From assembly GCF_001280505.1 (NCBI RefSeq), contig NZ_LBIO01000042.1:186001-250000 (forward strand): a stretch of DNA of 64,000 nt. The letters are read 5' to 3'. The notes under the pieces were generated by a model, which saw only the letters and a list, made by a program, of their open reading frames with translations, did not search any database and was not told where the DNA came from. Positions 61,738-64,000 of this stretch are shown here, one piece after another (position 1 is the stretch's first letter; each line of letters begins with the position of its first letter). Made by a program: the position numbers and the translations under genes. This stretch comes from Mangrovimonas sp. TPBH4 (GTDB taxonomy: Bacteria; Bacteroidota; Bacteroidia; Flavobacteriales; Flavobacteriaceae).

Positions 61738-62736
61738 ATGAGTTTGATATCGGTTAAAGATCATATAGGAATTCCTAAGTACAAGCAGATTGTGTCTTCG
61801 GTAGAAGATGCTTTGGCAGCTGGTCTTTTGAAGAAAGGCGACCGTTTGCCATCTATAAATAGTGTGCGAAACAAGTTTGATCTGTCTCGAGATACGGTGA
61901 TGATGGCTTTCAATGAATTGAAGCGAAGAGGTATTGTAGAGTCGGTGTCTGGGAAGGGCTATTACATCAAGAGTGAGAATATCAACGTGTCTCAAAAAGT
62001 GTTTTTGCTGTTTGACGAGCTAAATGCTTTTAAGGAAGATTTGTACAATGCCTTTGTAAACAATCTTGAGGAAGGTATTCAAGTGGAAATTTTCTTTCAC
62101 CATTTCAGTTATGAAGTCTTTTCAAAATTGATTCAAGATAGTTTGGGTAGCTATCATTATTATGTCATCATGCCTGCAAATTTGAAAGGAACGGAGGATG
62201 TAATTGATATTTTGCCAGAGGACAAAGTTTATATTTTGGATCAGTTGCCAAAGGAATTAAATAGTTTTCCTTCCATTCATCAGAATTTTGAAAAAGACAT
62301 TTTTGATAGTTTGATGGAAATCAAAGAACAGCTTCAAAAGTATCACAAGTTGGTATTGCTTTATTCTGAAACCAAGCAGCCAAAAGGCATGTTGAAAGGC
62401 TTTCAGAAGTTTGCTCAAACTAGTGGGGTGAATACTGAAGTGATTTCAACTTTGGAGAATCAAGAGATTGAAAAAGGAGAAGTGTATCTGGTGTTGGACG
62501 ATCAAAATTTGATCATCCTTATAAAAAAACTGAAGGAACTTCAAATGGAAGTGGGCAACGATGTTGGAGTGATTTCCTATAATGAAACCTTGCTTAAGGA
62601 AATTGTGGAAGGCGGTATCACCACCATTTCTACCGATTTTAAGGAAATGGGCAAACGTTTGGCGGAAATGATTGTTAAAAACGAAAAAGAGAACATAGAA
62701 AACACCAGAAGGTTAATCATAAGAAATTCATTATAA
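61738..62736 (+). CDS. GntR-family transcriptional regulator of the galactan cluster
   Basis: A 332-residue regulator with an N-terminal GntR winged helix (about 8-72; LLKKGDRLPSINSVRNKF, LSRDTVMMAFNELKRRGIV, GKGYYIKS) and a LacI/periplasmic-binding-like C-terminal effector domain, the fusion common in Bacteroidota sugar loci. ATG at 61738 is chosen: it follows a TATCTTTG box (61724-61731) and opens MSLISVKDHIGIPKYKQ, the usual start. It is divergent from GH53-GH2 and followed by mutarotase and galactokinase genes, so it likely senses galactose or a galactooligosaccharide. Confidence 0.9.
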   Translation: MSLISVKDHIGIPKYKQIVSSVEDALAAGLLKKGDRLPSINSVRNKFDLSRDTVMMAFNELKRRGIVESVSGKGYYIKSENINVSQKVFLLFDELNAFKEDLYNAFVNNLEEGIQVEIFFHHFSYEVFSKLIQDSLGSYHYYVIMPANLKGTEDVIDILPEDKVYILDQLPKELNSFPSIHQNFEKDIFDSLMEIKEQLQKYHKLVLLYSETKQPKGMLKGFQKFAQTSGVNTEVISTLENQEIEKGEVYLVLDDQNLIILIKKLKELQMEVGNDVGVISYNETLLKEIVEGGITTISTDFKEMGKRLAEMIVKNEKENIENTRRLIIRNSL

Positions 62737-62747
62737 AGGGTAGTAAG

Positions 62748-63629
62748 ATGTTTGTAATAAAGCATATAAAGGAGAATGGGGCTAGCGTTTTGGAAATCAG
62801 AAATGCTGATAAAGCCTTGTTAGCATTGATCAATTTGAAGTCGGGAGGAACTTTGGATGTGCTGGAATTGGAAGGCGCAAAGATTATTTCCAATGAAGGC
62901 GCTTTGCCGTTTGCATCGTCTGTTTTGTTTCCTTTTGCCAATAGAATAGCTAAAGGTCAATACACTTTTGAAGGAGAAACGTACCAATTGAAAAAGGGAG
63001 GGGTAGACCCCAATAATGCCATCCATGGTTTGATTTATGACAAAGAATTTGAGGTGGTTAATCAAGAGGTTACTAGTGAAAAAGCTACGGTAAAAATGAG
63101 GTGTGAGCAAGCTGCTCCTCAAGAAGGATTTCCGTTTTTGTATGCCGTGGAGCTAACATATGCAGTAAGCAATACAGAATTGACATTGACTATTGATGTT
63201 GAAAATATAGGTACTCAGGCCTTTCCATTTACCTTAGGTTGGCATCCTTATTTTGAGTCCAGTAATCTGGGAGAAAGTCAGCTTTTAATGGACTGCCAAG
63301 GGAAGCTAAAGGTAGATGCGTTTATGATTCCTGTGGAAAAGGAAGCATTGCAATTCCCTTCAGAATTACAAATTGGCGGGCAGCAGTTTGACGATTGCTT
63401 CCTTTTGGGAGATACCACCGTAGGCTTTAAAACACCCGATTATCACATTGCAATTGCAACCACTTCAAAAGAAAATTATTTGCAGGTATATACGCCTCCC
63501 GGAAGAAAAGCCATGGCCATAGAACCACAAACAGGACCTGCCGATAGCTTCAATAGTGGGATGGGTTTACAGACTTTGCAACCTCAGGAACGATATAATT
63601 TAAGTTGGAACATACAAAAGATTGGATAG
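62748..63629 (+). CDS. Aldose 1-epimerase family protein (galactose mutarotase-like)
   Basis: A 293-residue cytoplasmic protein of the GalM/YeaD fold. FPFANRIAKGQYTFEGE with the Arg and the later NAIHGLIYD (catalytic His), LGWHPYFE (second His) and the Glu in PQTGPADSFN are the family's active-site blocks. It interconverts alpha- and beta-galactose before phosphorylation. It lies 11 bases after the GntR gene and its stop overlaps or abuts the galactokinase start (TAGATG). Confidence 0.88.
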   Translation: MFVIKHIKENGASVLEIRNADKALLALINLKSGGTLDVLELEGAKIISNEGALPFASSVLFPFANRIAKGQYTFEGETYQLKKGGVDPNNAIHGLIYDKEFEVVNQEVTSEKATVKMRCEQAAPQEGFPFLYAVELTYAVSNTELTLTIDVENIGTQAFPFTLGWHPYFESSNLGESQLLMDCQGKLKVDAFMIPVEKEALQFPSELQIGGQQFDDCFLLGDTTVGFKTPDYHIAIATTSKENYLQVYTPPGRKAMAIEPQTGPADSFNSGMGLQTLQPQERYNLSWNIQKIG

Positions 63630-64000
63630 ATGAATACAGAATTGATTACGGCAATACAGGATACTTTTAAAGAAAAGTTTGGAGACAATTATTTAATGGT
63701 AAGTTCTCCGGGAAGGATAAATTTAATTGGAGAACACACCGATTATAATGAAGGCTTTGTGTTTCCGGCAGCTATCGATAAAGGCATTATCACGGCCATT
63801 GGAAAAAGTGATTCCGAGACCTGTTCGGCGGTGGCTTATGATTTGAAGGAGCAGTTTGAGTTTACATTGGATGAGGTTGAGGCCATTCCAAAAGGGAACT
63901 GGAGAAATTACATTTTGGGTGTGGTTGGGGAGTTGCAAAAGAAAGGCATTGAAGTGCCTCCTTTCAATGTTGTTTTTGGGGGAGATGTTCCTAATGGGGC
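63630..64000 (+). CDS. galK: Galactokinase, 3' end outside the window
   Basis: The first 123 codons of a GHMP-type kinase, cut by the window end. The galactokinase signature GRINLIGEHTDYNEGFVFPAA is split here only for length: GRINLIGEHTDY is at about residues 32-43, followed by NEGFV. It opens MNTELITAIQDTF immediately after the mutarotase stop. It phosphorylates galactose to galactose-1-phosphate for the Leloir pathway; this completes the galactan-to-galactose route of the cluster. Confidence 0.93.
   Translation, partial: MNTELITAIQDTFKEKFGDNYLMVSSPGRINLIGEHTDYNEGFVFPAAIDKGIITAIGKSDSETCSAVAYDLKEQFEFTLDEVEAIPKGNWRNYILGVVGELQKKGIEVPPFNVVFGGDVPNG

Noticed and set aside
1..64000. CRISPR array, prophage, insertion sequence or integrase
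   Set aside because: No regularly spaced repeats, transposase, integrase or phage structural motifs seen; the only long repeat is the in-gene duplication at 25266-26264.

Overview
The window is a stretch of a low-GC, probably marine Flavobacteriia (Bacteroidota) chromosome. The evidence is SusC/SusD pairs, lipoproteins with Cys-Lys-Asp/Glu export signals, a type IX secretion C-terminal domain, TPR-type sensor kinases, Bacteroidota -7 boxes of the form TAnnTTTG, and weak Shine-Dalgarno signals. The species cannot be named from sequence alone. There are no phage, IS, transposon or CRISPR signatures.

Layout. 1-2078: 3' part of a GH20 hexosaminidase and an N-acetylglucosamine kinase-like gene. 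2071-4623 (minus): a YceI, porin, YceI trio. 4797-29638: a large beta-mannan (probably acetylated galacto(gluco)mannan) utilisation locus. It holds two esterases flanking an aldo/keto reductase; a minus-strand operon of GH26, sodium/sugar symporter, GH130, mannobiose 2-epimerase, GH26 and GH5; a divergent AraC regulator; SusC, SusD, a TIG-domain glycan-binding lipoprotein and a fasciclin lipoprotein; a GH27 alpha-galactosidase; a LacI regulator; and a further GH5. 30066-33084: a small secreted peptide, a TPR histidine kinase and its response regulator. 33315-43418: mostly housekeeping or unknown genes (DUF456, GT2 plus flippase-like pair, RuvC, HemW, cyclase, PhnA), including a 47-aa membrane protein. 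43703-48299: 2-oxoglutarate semialdehyde dehydrogenase, a DUF885 peptidase-like lipoprotein and a D-amino-acid oxidoreductase, which looks like part of hydroxyproline catabolism. 48474-54689: STAS-like protein, DUF4407, BlaR1/BlaI pair, T9SS M28 peptidase and M20 dipeptidase. 54804-54885: tRNA-Leu(TAG) with a good promoter and terminator. 55006-58020: a HlyD/FtsX/ATPase efflux operon. 58017-64000: a beta-1,4-galactan/galactose cluster (GH2, GH53, GntR, mutarotase, and galactokinase cut by the window end).

How they fit. Surface lipoproteins (GH5, GH26, TIG and fasciclin proteins) would bind and cut mannan, with esterases and GH27 removing decorations. SusCD imports oligosaccharides and the non-lipidated GH26 yields mannobiose. 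The symporter imports mannobiose, the epimerase converts it to mannosyl-glucose, and GH130 phosphorolyses that to mannose-1-phosphate and glucose. The galactose freed by GH27, GH53 and GH2 can enter through the mutarotase and galactokinase at the right end.

Least explained parts: the fasciclin lipoprotein with a duplicated C-terminal module, the aldo/keto reductase between two esterases, and the secreted peptide beside a TPR sensor kinase.
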